Assembly: GCA_964439935.1 (NCBI GenBank)
Contig: CAYTPW010000020.1
Span: forward strand, 4,535-68,534
Direction: 5' to 3'
Source: JABMQW01 sp964439935
GTDB taxonomy: Bacteria > Fidelibacterota > Marinisomatia > Marinisomatales > TCS56
DNA: 64,000 nt
This document shows positions 63,370-64,000 of this stretch, one piece after another. The first letter of the stretch is position 1; the number at the start of each line of letters is the position of its first letter. The translations under genes were made by a program, and so were the position numbers. Under the pieces are notes generated by a model. The model did not search any database, was not told the DNA's origin, and saw only the letters and a list, made by a program, of their open reading frames with translations.

Positions 63370-63690
63370 TCAGATCTTGGCTAGTCGGACAGCTGTACCA
63401 TAGACCAGCAGCTCGGCTGTTGAGGTCATGATCATCGAAGTCTGGAAACGAATTCCAACGATTGCATCCGCTTCCAATTTTTCAGCCTGAAGGGTCATCC
63501 GCTGGAGGGATTGCTCTCTTGACTCGGCCAGCATCTTGGTGTATTCCTTTATTTCACCACCAACAATTGTTTTTAATCCGGCGATTATATCTTTGCCGAC
63601 ATGACGAGCACGGATTGTATTGCCTACGACCGTACCCAGATGTTCGGTGATTTTATATCTGGAAACTTCTTCAGTAGTCACTAAGATCAT
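63370..63690 (-). CDS. YbjQ/UPF0145-family protein
   Basis: 106 residues with the DUF74/YbjQ pattern: ITEHLGTVVGNTIRARHVGK, AGLKTIVGGEIKEYTKMLAE, SREQSLQRMTLQAEKLEADA and IVGIRFQTSMIMTSTAELLV, YGTAVRL. Small cytosolic homo-oligomer-forming family; function not known. ATG overlaps the stop of the upstream (minus-strand) small membrane protein by four bases, so the pair is probably co-translated. Confidence 0.92.
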   Translation of the reverse strand: MILVTTEEVSRYKITEHLGTVVGNTIRARHVGKDIIAGLKTIVGGEIKEYTKMLAESREQSLQRMTLQAEKLEADAIVGIRFQTSMIMTSTAELLVYGTAVRLAKI

Positions 63691-63899
63691 TGTTCAACAC
63701 TTTTTAATGCTTCGTTTTCCGGGTCTTCTTTGCGCTCGTTGTAGATGGCTAATAAAATCATTGCCAGACCGATTATTATCGCCAATAATGCCAGGCCTAA
63801 CCATGGATTACTCACAATAAAATTAATTATCTTACCGATAAATATTATTATGAACAGTATAGCCCCGCCAACCACAAGGTATATCCCTGATTGCTTCAT
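63687..63899 (-). CDS. Small two-helix membrane protein upstream of ybjQ
   Basis: 70 residues with two transmembrane helices (YLVVGGAILFIIIFIGKIINF and WLGLALLAIIIGLAMILLAI, each given roughly) and a charged tail (YNERKEDPENEALKSVEQ). An AGGTAG site precedes the ATG on the minus strand. Translationally coupled to the YbjQ gene. No family recognised. Confidence 0.65.
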   Translation of the reverse strand: MKQSGIYLVVGGAILFIIIFIGKIINFIVSNPWLGLALLAIIIGLAMILLAIYNERKEDPENEALKSVEQ

Positions 63900-64000
63900 A
63901 TTTCTACCTGTTTTATTTGAACAGCTCTGGTTTTTAATTGTTTAAAACCAATAGTTATAATCAAAAATAGCAATAATTTTGAATTGTTACCGCATAAAAT

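Overview
The window looks like a chromosomal segment of a marine or sediment bacterium of the Fibrobacteres-Chlorobi-Bacteroidetes superphylum, most likely Neomarinimicrobiota (Marinimicrobia/SAR406) or a close relative such as Calditrichota or Ignavibacteria. This rests on inference. At least ten proteins end in a type IX secretion (T9SS) sorting domain of the form NYPNPFNPxTxIxYELP...DLLGREVxTL...GMYFYQ...TRKMVVLK. Also present are TonB-dependent receptors with carboxypeptidase-regulatory N-domains, a PorV-like protein, a Fec-type sigma/anti-sigma/receptor set and an S46 peptidase. No rRNA, tRNA, CRISPR array, transposase or phage gene was seen.

Layout. 1-8401: T9SS cargo genes (a fragment with a BNR/Ycf48-like N-part, two BsuPI-like small proteins, a 955-residue surface protein) and a lipoprotein followed by an orphan T9SS tail. 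8787-13323: a redox operon of a TlpA-like thioredoxin, a DUF6029-like outer-membrane protein and an Omp28/thioredoxin-fold T9SS protein. The last has an in-frame TGA exactly at the first Cys of its CxxC motif (TSTT-U-PGC) with a stem-loop 11 bases downstream, making it a candidate selenoprotein. 13415-19261: TPR lipoprotein, stand-alone TonB C-terminal domain, DUF4956, DUF2490, YkvA/DUF1232 and ABC-F (Uup). 19424-25414: ECF sigma, FecR, STN-type TonB receptor and a lipoprotein. 25687-34946: three paralogous CSLREA/beta-helix giant surface proteins interrupted by one SAM methyltransferase. 35065-37554: four small envelope proteins. 37605-43021: isoaspartyl-peptidase lipoprotein, a bacterial Kunitz-domain T9SS protein, a DagK-like lipid kinase and CstA (convergent). 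43383-51048: operon of TonB receptor, T9SS-tailed surface protein and PorV-like porin. 51295-61772: secreted class II amidotransferase, GAF/PAS hybrid kinase, S46 dipeptidyl-peptidase and a propeller hybrid kinase. 62094-63899: cold-shock protein, BtpA family protein, YbjQ and a small membrane protein.

How it fits together. Most of the window encodes the cell surface: proteins exported by Sec and then T9SS, lipoproteins, and TonB receptors for large substrates. The peptidases (S46, isoaspartyl peptidase, amidotransferase) and CstA suggest peptide and organic-acid scavenging, with two hybrid kinases sharing a core as possible regulators. T9SS-tail DNA appears to behave as a recombining cassette. 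Tails are near-identical in DNA between unrelated genes, several carry short palindromic repeats at one fixed point, and orphan or decayed tails lie downstream of two lipoprotein genes.
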